Part shown: positions 56,522 to 64,000 of the stretch, one piece after another
Layout of the letters: the number at the start of each line of letters is the position of its first letter
Numbering within the stretch: position 1 is the stretch's first letter
DNA from: Azohydromonas caseinilytica
GTDB lineage: Bacteria > Pseudomonadota > Gammaproteobacteria > Burkholderiales > Burkholderiaceae_C
Assembly: GCF_012927045.1 (NCBI RefSeq)
Contig: NZ_JABBFW010000015.1
Span: forward strand, 62,001 to 126,000
Reading direction: 5' to 3'
DNA length: 64,000 bases
Made by a program: the position numbers and the translations under genes
The notes under the pieces: model-generated
Seen by the model: the letters and a program-made list of their open reading frames with translations, nothing else
Database searches by the model: none
Told to the model about the DNA's origin: nothing

Positions 56522-57525
56522 GACAGCCGCCGCGCCGCCGCCTCCGCATAGGCCGCCGAGCGCGCGCGCAGCACCGGGTCGTCCGAGGCCTCGATGCCCC
56601 GGGGCAGCACCAGCGGGTCGAACACGAGCCCTTCGCAGGCGCCGCCCGGGCCGGGCTCGACCCGGGTGATCAGCAGCCGCCCCACCGTCGCGCTCTCGCG
56701 GCCCTGCGGCCACGGCACGGCCGGGTTCACCAGGCTGTCGCCCGGCCCGGCCAGCTGCAGCCGCATGCGGTACTCCACCGGCCCGGCCGCGACGCGGCGG
56801 CGCAGCTCCTCGGCCAGGAAGTCGTCCGGCAGCGCCTTGAGCTGCTCGTCGTCCAGCAGCTCCTGGCCGGCGGCGGGCTCGAACACCCACTTGGCGTAAC
56901 GCGCCCGGCCCTGGGCGTCGGTGAACCTGAAGGCGTGCACGCCCCAGTAGTTCACGGCCGCGTAGCTCGCGGGCACGCCGTGCTGCGCAAACCAGTCCGC
57001 CTGCGCCTTTCCTTCCGGATGCGCCTCGTTGAAGGCCTTTACCCTGGCCGGGTCGGGCTTTTTGGTCACGGGGTCGAGGCGCCGCGCTTCCAGCCCGGCC
57101 AGCATGGCTTCCGGGGTCGAGGCCGAGTGCATCGGCGCGGAGATGTTGGCCATCAGCCAGCGCTCGCCGCCGGGCAGGGAGAACTGCAGCGCCAGGCCGC
57201 GCGCGTTGCGGGCCTTGTCCGACACCTTCGGATTGCCGCCGCTGACCGAGAAGCGCGCCACCACCGGAATGCGCTTGCCGCTGAACGCCGTGGCCGACGA
57301 CAGCGCCTGGCCCGCCGCCGCGCCGAGGAAATGGCCCTCGGCGCACAGGCCCTTGGCGCCGCCGCGCCGCTGGCCCGGGTGCTTGCCAAAGGCGCCTTCG
57401 AAGCCATCGACCAGCGCCTGCGGCGTGGCCGGGCTGTCGGCCGGGGCCTGGGGCTGGGCCGGGGCCAGGGAAGCGAGCGCGGCCAGGGCGGTGGCCAGCG
57501 CGAGCGGGGCGGGTCGGGACGTCAT
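56512..57525 (-). CDS. Exported catalase-like (SrpA-type) protein lacking the distal His
   Basis: 337 residues with a signal peptide (ALATALAALASLAPAQ), the small catalase-like peroxidase family. FEGAFGKHPGQRRGGAKGLCAEGHF, IPVVARFSVSGGNPKV, RGLALQFSLPGGERWLMANISAPMHSAS and the haem-ligand helix RARSAAYAEAAARR (Tyr326) follow the family layout. The distal catalytic His, normally in HAKG, is replaced: residues 55-59 read GGAKG, with Gly56 at that position. Haem may still bind but catalase chemistry is doubtful. AGGAGTGACGGC precedes ATG 57525. Divergent from the CadC-like regulator 147 bases away. Confidence 0.85.
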   Translation of the reverse strand: MTSRPAPLALATALAALASLAPAQPQAPADSPATPQALVDGFEGAFGKHPGQRRGGAKGLCAEGHFLGAAAGQALSSATAFSGKRIPVVARFSVSGGNPKVSDKARNARGLALQFSLPGGERWLMANISAPMHSASTPEAMLAGLEARRLDPVTKKPDPARVKAFNEAHPEGKAQADWFAQHGVPASYAAVNYWGVHAFRFTDAQGRARYAKWVFEPAAGQELLDDEQLKALPDDFLAEELRRRVAAGPVEYRMRLQLAGPGDSLVNPAVPWPQGRESATVGRLLITRVEPGPGGACEGLVFDPLVLPRGIEASDDPVLRARSAAYAEAAARRLSGR

Positions 57526-57672
57526 GCCGTCACTCCTCTGTGTGGACGCCGGTCCGCGGTCGTGGACCGATGCCCGCATGACAGCGCCAGGCCCCGCGCG
57601 CGTCGCGGAAAGCGGTTGAAAAAAGCGGGAAAGCGGCTGAAAACTGGCTGAAGCCCGAGCGTCGAGCCGCCG

Positions 57673-59175
57673 ATGGACCTTCCTACGCCCCTCCTGCGCC
57701 TGGCCGGCGGCAGCTTCGACCCGCTGCGCGGCGAGCTGCGCCTGGGCGGGCACTGCGCGCGGCTGCGCCCGCGCAGCGCCGCGGTGCTGGCGATGCTGCT
57801 GGAGGAGCGGGGCCGCGTGGTCGGCCGCGAGGAGCTGATGCGGCGGGTGTGGCCCGATGTGGTGGTCACCGACGACTCGCTGGCGCAGTGCATCAAGGAG
57901 ATCCGCCGCGCCCTGGGCCCGGCCGCCGACCGTATCCGCACCCTGCCGCGCCTGGGCTACGCCTATGCCGAGACCGTGCCGGCGGAGGCGGCCGGGACGG
58001 CGGCCGAGCCCGCACCGGCCGAGCCCGTCCCGGTTGCCGCTCCCGACCCGGCCGAAGTGCCGTCCGTGGCAGCCACTGCCGGCCCGACCGACGCTCCTGC
58101 CGCCGCTCCGGCGCCCGTGCCCGAAGCCGCGGCCGAGGGCGCCGCGGCGCGCCTGGGCTGGGCTCGGGCGGCGCCGCTGCGTTGGCTGCTGGGCGGTGTG
58201 GCGTTGACGTTGGCGCTGGCCGCGCTGGTGCTGCTCGCTCCCGGGCTGTGGGCGCCGGCGCGGGAGGCGCCGCCGCTGTCCATCGCCGTGCTGCCTCTGG
58301 CGGGAGCGGGCGGGGATCGGGTCGGCGCCGACCTGTCCGATGCCATCGCCGACAACCTGACCACCGATCTCACGCGCATTCCCGGCGCCTTCGTGGTCGC
58401 CCGCGGCGCGGCCGACGCCTACCGCGGCCGGGCGGTGGACGCGCGCCGCGTCGGCCGCGAGCTGGGCGTGCGCTACCTGGTGGAAGGCAGCCTGCACCAG
58501 GCCGGCGGCCCGACGCGGCTGAACCTGCGCCTGGTCGATACCCGGGCCGGCGAGGTGCTGTGGTCCGCGCGCTACGAGGGCGTGGAGGCGGACCTGGCCA
58601 CGCTGCCGCGCGCGGTGTCGGCCCAGGTGGCGCGCGAGCTGCAGCTCGTGCTGCTCGAAAGCGAGGCGGTGCGCGCCGGGCACCATCCCGCCTCCCGTCC
58701 GGAGGAGGCGCTGGAGCTGGCCCGTGCCCACCTGCGCGCCAACCCGGCGCATGCGCCGGCGTGGCTGTGGGCGGCGCAGGCGCACCTGCGGCTGGGCGAC
58801 TACGCTGCCGCGGCGGCCGAGGCCGAGCAGGCGATCCGGCTGGCGCCGCCGGACGTGGCCGATGCCGCCCTGCTGTACAGCGTGCTCAGCCGTGCCCGGC
58901 TGCTGGGGGGCGATGCCCGGGGCGCGCTGGCCGCGGCCGAGCGGGCGGCGGCCGCGCCCGGCGCCAACCGCTACGTGCCGCTGCTGATCGCGGCGGCGGC
59001 GATGCAGGGCGGCGACCCCGCCCGCGCGCGGCGGGTGATGGAGGAGTTCGTGCAGCGCAATCCCGGCATCAGCGCGGAACTGCTCCGGGCCCGGCGGCAG
59101 GAGCTGGGCGGCAACCTGGCCGGCGAGGAGCGCTACATCGCCGCGCTGGTGGCGGCGGGACTGCCGCCGAAGTGA
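57673..59175 (+). CDS. CadC-like membrane-anchored winged-helix regulator with TPR region
   Basis: 500 residues. OmpR/PhoB-type DNA-binding domain at 1-100 (RGRVVGREELMRRVWPDVVVTDDSLAQCIKEIRRAL, RTLPRLGYAY), an Ala/Pro linker, one membrane helix at about 176-197, then a periplasmic TolB-like segment (SIAVLPLAG, DNLTTDLTRIPGAFVVARG, RELGVRYLVEGSLHQ) and TPR-like repeats. Such one-component regulators bind DNA while sensing in the envelope. Divergent from the catalase-like gene, its likely target. Confidence 0.88.
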   Translation: MDLPTPLLRLAGGSFDPLRGELRLGGHCARLRPRSAAVLAMLLEERGRVVGREELMRRVWPDVVVTDDSLAQCIKEIRRALGPAADRIRTLPRLGYAYAETVPAEAAGTAAEPAPAEPVPVAAPDPAEVPSVAATAGPTDAPAAAPAPVPEAAAEGAAARLGWARAAPLRWLLGGVALTLALAALVLLAPGLWAPAREAPPLSIAVLPLAGAGGDRVGADLSDAIADNLTTDLTRIPGAFVVARGAADAYRGRAVDARRVGRELGVRYLVEGSLHQAGGPTRLNLRLVDTRAGEVLWSARYEGVEADLATLPRAVSAQVARELQLVLLESEAVRAGHHPASRPEEALELARAHLRANPAHAPAWLWAAQAHLRLGDYAAAAAEAEQAIRLAPPDVADAALLYSVLSRARLLGGDARGALAAAERAAAAPGANRYVPLLIAAAAMQGGDPARARRVMEEFVQRNPGISAELLRARRQELGGNLAGEERYIAALVAAGLPPK

Positions 59176-59194
59176 GCCGCCGGGGCGCCGCGGG

Positions 59195-59223
59195 CCCGCG
59201 CCGGCCGGCCCTGCCGGCGCGGG
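59195..59223 (+). terminator. 11-bp hairpin after the CadC-like gene
   Basis: CCCGCGCCGGC and GCCGGCGCGGG pair perfectly around a 7-base loop, 20 bases after the stop. No T-tract. Confidence 0.5.
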
Positions 59224-59349
59224 AGCCTGCTCCCCCAGGGACGGATCAGGCGGCATCGGCTGGCAGCGCCGCATGGGCACCGGCGTTGCTGTGCCCGGTG
59301 AACCCGTCCACCGGCACCGCCCCGCGTGGCGCCACCCAGGAGACACGCC

Positions 59350-59736
59350 ATGAGTACCGTCCGAACCTCGCTGTGCATGCTGGCCCTTTCGCTGGCCGCG
59401 GCGGCCGGCTCGGCCCTGGCCCAGAGCCAGGCCGGCGGCATGAGCGGCATCGGCCCGCAGGGGCCGGGCTTCATGGGCTCGGGCTCGGGCTCCTCGGGCA
59501 CGGTCGATGGCGGCATGAGCGGCACCAAGGAGACGCCGCCGGGCGCGGCCCGCGCCGGCCGCGCCATGCGCGACGCCCGCAACAACCCGGCCGCCACCCG
59601 GCACGGCGCCACGCCCGAGACCCCTGCCAGCGGCCCCGCCGGCACGGGCGTGGGCAGCGTCTCGGGCAACGGCGGCAGCGCCGGCACGCCGGCCGGCACG
59701 GCCCCCGGCAACGCGCCCGGATCGGGCACGCGCTGA
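59350..59736 (+). CDS. Small exported Gly/Ser-rich protein
   Basis: 128 residues with a clear signal peptide (LCMLALSLAAAAGSALAQ). The mature part is low-complexity, Gly/Ser/Pro/Ala-rich, with two copies of GGMSG (GGMSGIGPQGPG, GGMSGTKETPPG) and probably disordered. GGAGACACGCC precedes ATG 59350. No family recognised; codirectional with the regulator and glycosyltransferase genes but separate by spacing. Confidence 0.65.
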   Translation: MSTVRTSLCMLALSLAAAAGSALAQSQAGGMSGIGPQGPGFMGSGSGSSGTVDGGMSGTKETPPGAARAGRAMRDARNNPAATRHGATPETPASGPAGTGVGSVSGNGGSAGTPAGTAPGNAPGSGTR

Positions 59737-59842
59737 GCACGGCCAGCCCGGCCACGGCGCCGGCCCGCCTGCGCCCCGGGGCCAGGCGCGGGTGCAGCAG
59801 TCGCGGACCGGCTGCTCGTTGTCCCGGGTGGACAAGGTCCGG

Positions 59843-61000
59843 ATGCCGGCTACCTTGGCCGCTTCCTCGCCACGCGCCCGCCGCGCCGCTGCCGTGGACC
59901 TGCCTCACCCCGACCTGCCCCCAGGGACGCTTCCGTCCGTGGCCGGCTTGGCCACGGCAACCCTGTCCCGCGCCCGTGAGGACGGCGCCCCGGCCGCCCC
60001 GGCACTGCCCCCGCACCGGCTCTCGGTGGTGGTGCCCATGTACAACGAGGTGGACAACGCCGCGCCGATGCTCGACGCGGTGCAGGCCGCGCTGCAGCGC
60101 TATCCGCACCCCTGGGAGCTGATCGTCGTCGACGACGGCAGCACGGACGGCACGGCGCAGGCGCTGGAGCGCCACGCGGCCGAACTGGGCCCGCATGTGC
60201 GGCTGATCCGGCTGTGGCGCAACTTCCGGCAGACCGCGGCGCTGCAGGCCGGCATCGACGCCGCGCGGGGCGACGTCATCGTCACGCTCGACGGCGACCT
60301 GCAGAACGACCCGCGCGACATCCCGCGCCTGGTGGCGCGGCTGCTGCTCGAAGACAAGGACCTGGTGGCGGGCTGGCGGCGCCAGCGCCAGGACGACTGG
60401 CTGCGCTGCCTGCCCTCGCGCCTGGCCAACCGGCTGATCGCGCGCACCACCGGGCTGCGCTTCCAGGACCTGGGCTGCAGCCTCAAGGCCTACCGCGCCG
60501 GCGTGCTGCGCCAGGTGCGGCTCTACGGCGAGATGCACCGCTTCATCCCTGCCTGGCTGGCCACCGTGACCTCGCCCGCGCGCATGGCCGAGGAGCCGGT
60601 GCGCCACCACCCGCGCCGCGCCGGGCGCTCCAAGTACGGGCTGCTGCGCACCTTCGGCGTGCTGGTGGACCTGCTGGCGGTGCACTTCTTCCTGCACTAC
60701 AGCGCGCGGCCCGGCCACTTCTTCGGCGGCATCGGGCTGGCGCTCACGGCTGCGGGCGGCGCGCTGCTGGGCTGGCTGGCGTGGCTGAAGCTGGTGCTGG
60801 GCCAGTCCATCGGCACGCGCCCGCTGCTGGCGCTGGGCTTCTGGCTGGTGCTGGGCGGGCTGCAGTTCCTCACCACCGGCGTGCTGGCCGAGTTGCTGAT
60901 CCGCATCTACCACGAGGGCGGCCGGCATCCGCATGCCTACCACGCCACGCCCGCTGCGCCGCCGGCGCCCGCCAGCGGCTGGCACCTGCCCGGGTCATGA
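59843..61000 (+). CDS. Family 2 glycosyltransferase, ArnC/DPM1-like
   Basis: About 385 residues. GT-A domain with LSVVVPMYNEVDN, IVVDDGSTDGT, RNFRQTAALQAGIDAARG and the DGDLQNDP metal site, then KYGLLRTFGVLVDL and two C-terminal membrane helices, as in ArnC and GtrB, which load sugars onto undecaprenyl phosphate. Start uncertain because the first 80 residues are not conserved; ATG 59843 after AAGGTCCGG is used. Its stop overlaps the next start (ATGA), joining it to the ArnT-like enzyme that would use the lipid-sugar. Confidence 0.88.
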   Translation: MPATLAASSPRARRAAAVDLPHPDLPPGTLPSVAGLATATLSRAREDGAPAAPALPPHRLSVVVPMYNEVDNAAPMLDAVQAALQRYPHPWELIVVDDGSTDGTAQALERHAAELGPHVRLIRLWRNFRQTAALQAGIDAARGDVIVTLDGDLQNDPRDIPRLVARLLLEDKDLVAGWRRQRQDDWLRCLPSRLANRLIARTTGLRFQDLGCSLKAYRAGVLRQVRLYGEMHRFIPAWLATVTSPARMAEEPVRHHPRRAGRSKYGLLRTFGVLVDLLAVHFFLHYSARPGHFFGGIGLALTAAGGALLGWLAWLKLVLGQSIGTRPLLALGFWLVLGGLQFLTTGVLAELLIRIYHEGGRHPHAYHATPAAPPAPASGWHLPGS

Positions 61001-63468
61001 CGGCGCGCCTCCTGTCCCAGGGCCGGCTCGTCGGCGCGGCGCTGCCGCGCAGGCTGGCCGCGCCGGCGCTGGGCCTGTTGCTGCTGGGCGCCGGGCTGCT
61101 GCTGCAGGGCCGCCACGAGCTCAACGTCGCGCTGTTCCTGCGGCTGCAGGCGCTCGCGGCGCATGCGCCCGATGCGCTGTGGGCGGGATTGAGCCTGTGC
61201 GGCCTGGGCTGGACGGCGGTGCTGCTGGCCGCGGCGGCCTCGCGCCGCGACGCCTGGCCGGTGGCAACGATGCTGTGGGCGCTGGTCGTCGGCGGCGCGC
61301 TGCTGCACGGCATCAAGCTGCTCGAAGGCATGCCGCGCCCCGCGGCCGCGCTGCCGCCGGCGCTGGTGCACGTGATCGGCACGCGCCTGGCGGCGGGCGC
61401 CATGCCCTCGGGCCATGCCGCCTCGGCGGTCACGGTGGCACTGCTGCTGTGCTGGCGCGGCACGGCACGGCGCGGGATCGCCCCGGCGCTGGCCCTGGCG
61501 CTGCTGGTGGGCCTGGCCCGCATTGCCGTGGGCGCGCACTGGCCCAGCGACGTGCTCGCCGGCGTGGGGCTGGGCCTGCTGGCCGCGCCGCTGGCCGTGG
61601 CGCTGGAGGGCACCCGGCCGCTGCGCGGCGCGCTGCAGCGGCCGGCGGGGCAGCTGCTGATCGCGCTGCTGCAGCTGGGCGCCGCGCCGGGCCTGGTGCT
61701 GCAGGGGCACGACCCGCTGGCCGCGCCGCTGGCATGGGCCCTGGGCACGGCCAGCGCGCTGGACGGCCTGCGCCGCGCCGGCTCGGCCTGGAGCGCCTGG
61801 CGCCGCGGCCGGCCGGTACGCGGCGAGCCGCTGCGGGCCGTGGCCCACGGCGCGGCGCCGGCTGCTCCCGTGCCGGCCACCGCCAGGCCGGCGCGCGACG
61901 CGGCGTTGCCGCGCGGCCTCTGGCTGGCCTGGGCCGCGGCCGTGGCGACGCTGTTCCTGCTGCGCCTGGGGGCGGCGCCGCTGTTCGACGTGGACGAGGG
62001 CGCCTTCGCCCAGGCCACGCGCGAGCTGCTGGCCAGCCGCGACTGGTGGCACACCACGCTCAACGGCGCGGACCGCTTCGACAAGCCCATCCTCGTCTAC
62101 TGGCTGCAGGCCGCCTCGGTGGCGCTGCTGGGGCCGACCGAGGCGGCGGTGCGGCTGCCCTCGGCGCTGTGCGCCATCGGCTGGTGCTTCGCCACCGCGG
62201 CCTTCGCCCGCACGCGCTGGGGCGACCGCGCGGCGCTGGCCGCCGGCGGCGTGCTGGCCTGCAGCCTGGGCGTGCTGCTCATCGGCCGCGGCAGCACGGC
62301 CGACGCGCTGCTCAACCTGCTGCTGGTGCTAGCCCTGTTCGACCTGTGGCGGCACCTGGAGTCCGGCGCGCGCACGCCGCTGCGCCGCGCCGCGCTGTGG
62401 ATCGCGCTGGCGGTGCTGGCCAAGGGGCCCATTGGGCTGCTGGTGCCCGGCGCCACGCTGCTGCTCTGGGTGTTGGCGCGGCGGCGCCGGGACGCGCTGC
62501 GCCGTGCGCTGGGCGACGGCGTCGCCTGGCTGATCCTCCTGGGCGTGGCGCTGCCCTGGTACGCCTACGCGCTGCAGCGCCATGGCCGGGCCTTCGTGGA
62601 CGGTTTCCTGATGCGCCACAACGTCGAGCGCTTCACGACCACGCTCGAAGGCCATGGCGGCAGCCTGCTGTACTACCTGCTGGTGCTGCCGCTGCTGGCG
62701 CTGCCCTGGACGCCGCTGCTGGCGGCGCTGGCGCGGCAGGCGCGGGCGCTGTGGCGCGACGCGCTGTCGGCCTGGCTGCTGGTGTGGGCCGGCTTCGTGC
62801 TGGCCTTCTTCTCGCTGTCGGGCACCAAGCTGCCGTACTACGCGCTCTACGGCCTCACGCCGCTGGCGCTGCTGGCCGGGCGACGGCTGGCCGATCCGGC
62901 GCTGTCGCGCGGCTGGCGGCGCGCGCTGCTCGTTTCCTGGGCCGTCGCGTGGCTGCCGGTGGTGCTGGCGCCCTGGGTGCTGCTGCGGCTGGCGCCGCGC
63001 GCGCCCAACCCCTTGTGGCAGACGCTGCTGGCCACCGTGCCGCCCTGGCCCTGGACGCCGGTGCTGGCCGCTCTCGGCGGCGCGGCGGCGCTGGTGGCGC
63101 TGCTGCGCCGGCAGGCCTGGCAGCTGCGCTGGCTGGCCGCGGCCTGGGTGTGGAGCCTGCTCGTCGTCGGCGCGGCCGTGCCCTGGTGGGGGCAGGCACT
63201 GCAGGGGCCGATCTGCCGGCTCGCCGCCGTGGCCCGGGCGCGGGCGCCGCTGCCCACGGTGGTGCAGTGGGCCGTGAACCAGCCCAGCTTCGCGTGGTGC
63301 CTGGGCACGCCCACGCCGCGCCGCCTGCCCGAAGCCGGCGAATGGGCGCTGGTGCGCGAGGACCGGCCGCCACCGGGCGATTACGCCGTCTGCGCCCGCG
63401 AGCGCGGCTTCGCGCTGTGGCAGCGGCTGCCCGAGGGCAGGCGCGACGACGGCGACGGTTGCCGCTGA
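60997..63468 (+). CDS. PAP2 phosphatase fused to an ArnT-like family 39 glycosyltransferase
   Basis: 823 residues, many membrane helices. Residues 1-210 are a PAP2 lipid phosphatase: KLLEGMPRP near 107, PSGH near 138, and RIAVGAHWPSD near 174 give the full catalytic triad. After a linker, residues 305-823 form a GT39/ArnT-type transferase: FDVDEGAFAQATREL (about 328-342) with the essential acidic DE, FDKPILVYWLQAASVALLG, LSGTKLPYYAL. ArnT moves a lipid-linked sugar to lipid A or another acceptor; the phosphatase could recycle undecaprenyl pyrophosphate or dephosphorylate the acceptor. Coupled to the GT2 gene. Confidence 0.88.
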   Translation: MTARLLSQGRLVGAALPRRLAAPALGLLLLGAGLLLQGRHELNVALFLRLQALAAHAPDALWAGLSLCGLGWTAVLLAAAASRRDAWPVATMLWALVVGGALLHGIKLLEGMPRPAAALPPALVHVIGTRLAAGAMPSGHAASAVTVALLLCWRGTARRGIAPALALALLVGLARIAVGAHWPSDVLAGVGLGLLAAPLAVALEGTRPLRGALQRPAGQLLIALLQLGAAPGLVLQGHDPLAAPLAWALGTASALDGLRRAGSAWSAWRRGRPVRGEPLRAVAHGAAPAAPVPATARPARDAALPRGLWLAWAAAVATLFLLRLGAAPLFDVDEGAFAQATRELLASRDWWHTTLNGADRFDKPILVYWLQAASVALLGPTEAAVRLPSALCAIGWCFATAAFARTRWGDRAALAAGGVLACSLGVLLIGRGSTADALLNLLLVLALFDLWRHLESGARTPLRRAALWIALAVLAKGPIGLLVPGATLLLWVLARRRRDALRRALGDGVAWLILLGVALPWYAYALQRHGRAFVDGFLMRHNVERFTTTLEGHGGSLLYYLLVLPLLALPWTPLLAALARQARALWRDALSAWLLVWAGFVLAFFSLSGTKLPYYALYGLTPLALLAGRRLADPALSRGWRRALLVSWAVAWLPVVLAPWVLLRLAPRAPNPLWQTLLATVPPWPWTPVLAALGGAAALVALLRRQAWQLRWLAAAWVWSLLVVGAAVPWWGQALQGPICRLAAVARARAPLPTVVQWAVNQPSFAWCLGTPTPRRLPEAGEWALVREDRPPPGDYAVCARERGFALWQRLPEGRRDDGDGCR

Positions 63469-63484
63469 GGCGCGGCGGTGCAGC

Positions 63485-63925
63485 TCAACCCTGGCGCAGC
63501 AGCTGCGTCGCGCGTTCCAGCACCTGGTCCATGGCGCGCTCCAGCACCTCGCGCTCCTGCGGCTCCAGGCCCGAGAGCAGGAACTCCTCGCGCGCCTGCA
63601 CCATCGGCACGATTTTCTTGTAGAGCGCCAGCCCCGGCGGCAGCAGCCGCAGCAGGTAGGCGCGGCCGTCCTCCGGGTCGGGCGAGCGGGCGATCAGCCC
63701 GTCGCGCTCCATGCGGGTCACGGCACGGCTCACGCGCATCTTGTCCAGCGTGCTGCTCTCCTGCACCACCGTCGTCTTGACCTCGCCCCGGCCCGCCAGC
63801 CCCGCCAGCACCCGCCACTCGTCGCGCGTGAGCCCGAAGCGCTCGCCATAGACCTGGGCCGTGGCCTGGCTCACCGCCTCGGCCAGCCGCGCCACGCGGT
63901 ACGGGAAGAATTTCTGCAGTTCCAT
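63485..63925 (-). CDS. MarR-family transcriptional regulator
   Basis: 146 residues, dimeric winged-helix regulator: RFGLTRDEWRVLAGLAGRGEVKTTVVQESSTLDKMRVSRAVTRMERDGLIARSPDPEDGRAYLLRL contains the recognition helix and the DxRxxxL-like wing. Start ATG 63925 follows TCTTGGT; no strong ribosome site is seen. Converges on the ArnT fusion gene; its target probably lies divergently beyond the window edge. The remaining 75 bases show no gene. Confidence 0.92.
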   Translation of the reverse strand: MELQKFFPYRVARLAEAVSQATAQVYGERFGLTRDEWRVLAGLAGRGEVKTTVVQESSTLDKMRVSRAVTRMERDGLIARSPDPEDGRAYLLRLLPPGLALYKKIVPMVQAREEFLLSGLEPQEREVLERAMDQVLERATQLLRQG

Positions 63926-64000
63926 ACCAAGATGGTAGCGGTTGATACGAAATGGTGTCGTCCTGCGGATGCGTTCCCATGGCGACTGTCGGGGCCGTTC

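Overview
The window is GC-rich (about 70% by eye), densely packed chromosomal DNA. Gene content points to a Burkholderiales beta-proteobacterium, most likely Comamonadaceae-like: Bug/TctC solute receptors, a 16-strand general porin, a cspA plus extended infA pair, MNIO (DUF692) genes and a guanidine-utilisation operon. Calls are from reading the sequence and remembered family motifs; no database search was run.

Layout. 1-1931: end of a spermidine/putrescine-type ABC operon (ATPase tail, two permeases). 2043-3971: universal stress protein behind an FNR/Anr-like promoter, then a BON-domain envelope protein. 4075-6281 (minus): dicarboxylate-type symporter co-translated with an amino-acid-type binding protein. 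6571-7506: NYN nuclease fused to a cold-shock-like domain. 7618-12769: a translationally coupled signalling triad (multi-PAS protein with two histidine-kinase modules, double KaiC ATPase, single-domain response regulator). 12892-16749: hypothetical protein, trypsin-like protease, cspA, infA, SDR oxidoreductase. 16923-16999: tRNA-Gln. 17664-19470: a candidate RiPP locus (81-aa peptide with one CPAC motif, DUF692/MNIO enzyme, HvfC-like partner).

19841-33404: carbon-acid catabolic region. A GntR regulator with two DNA-binding domains precedes an IPMDH-like dehydrogenase, 3-oxo-tetronate kinase, class II aldolase/decarboxylase and Asp/Glu-racemase-like protein. Then come a porin, two collapsed Bug genes, and a plus-strand operon of two intact Bug receptors, lactonase, aconitase and a leaderless binding-protein homologue. 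The same 11-base motif lies in both main promoters and is a candidate shared operator. 33544-34040 holds broken amidohydrolase and aldehyde dehydrogenase ends.

34332-44287: guanidine assimilation. A guanidine-I riboswitch heads an ABC importer, two DUF1989 carboxyguanidine deiminase subunits, a biotin-dependent guanidine/urea carboxylase and allophanate hydrolase. A second riboswitch of a different class (guanidine-II) sits directly before the carboxylase gene.

44903-50336: DUF6351 lipoprotein hydrolase, LysR regulator, MFS exporter, GNAT acetyltransferase. About 50060-53650 has visibly lower GC and carries a divergent TIR-TPR gene and DUF2235 lipase gene, a candidate defence or toxin pair. 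53905-63925: second BON protein, Aer-like chemoreceptor, catalase-like protein lacking the catalytic His, CadC-like regulator, small exported protein, a GT2 glycosyltransferase coupled to a PAP2-ArnT-type fusion, and a MarR regulator. The last 75 bases hold no recognisable gene.
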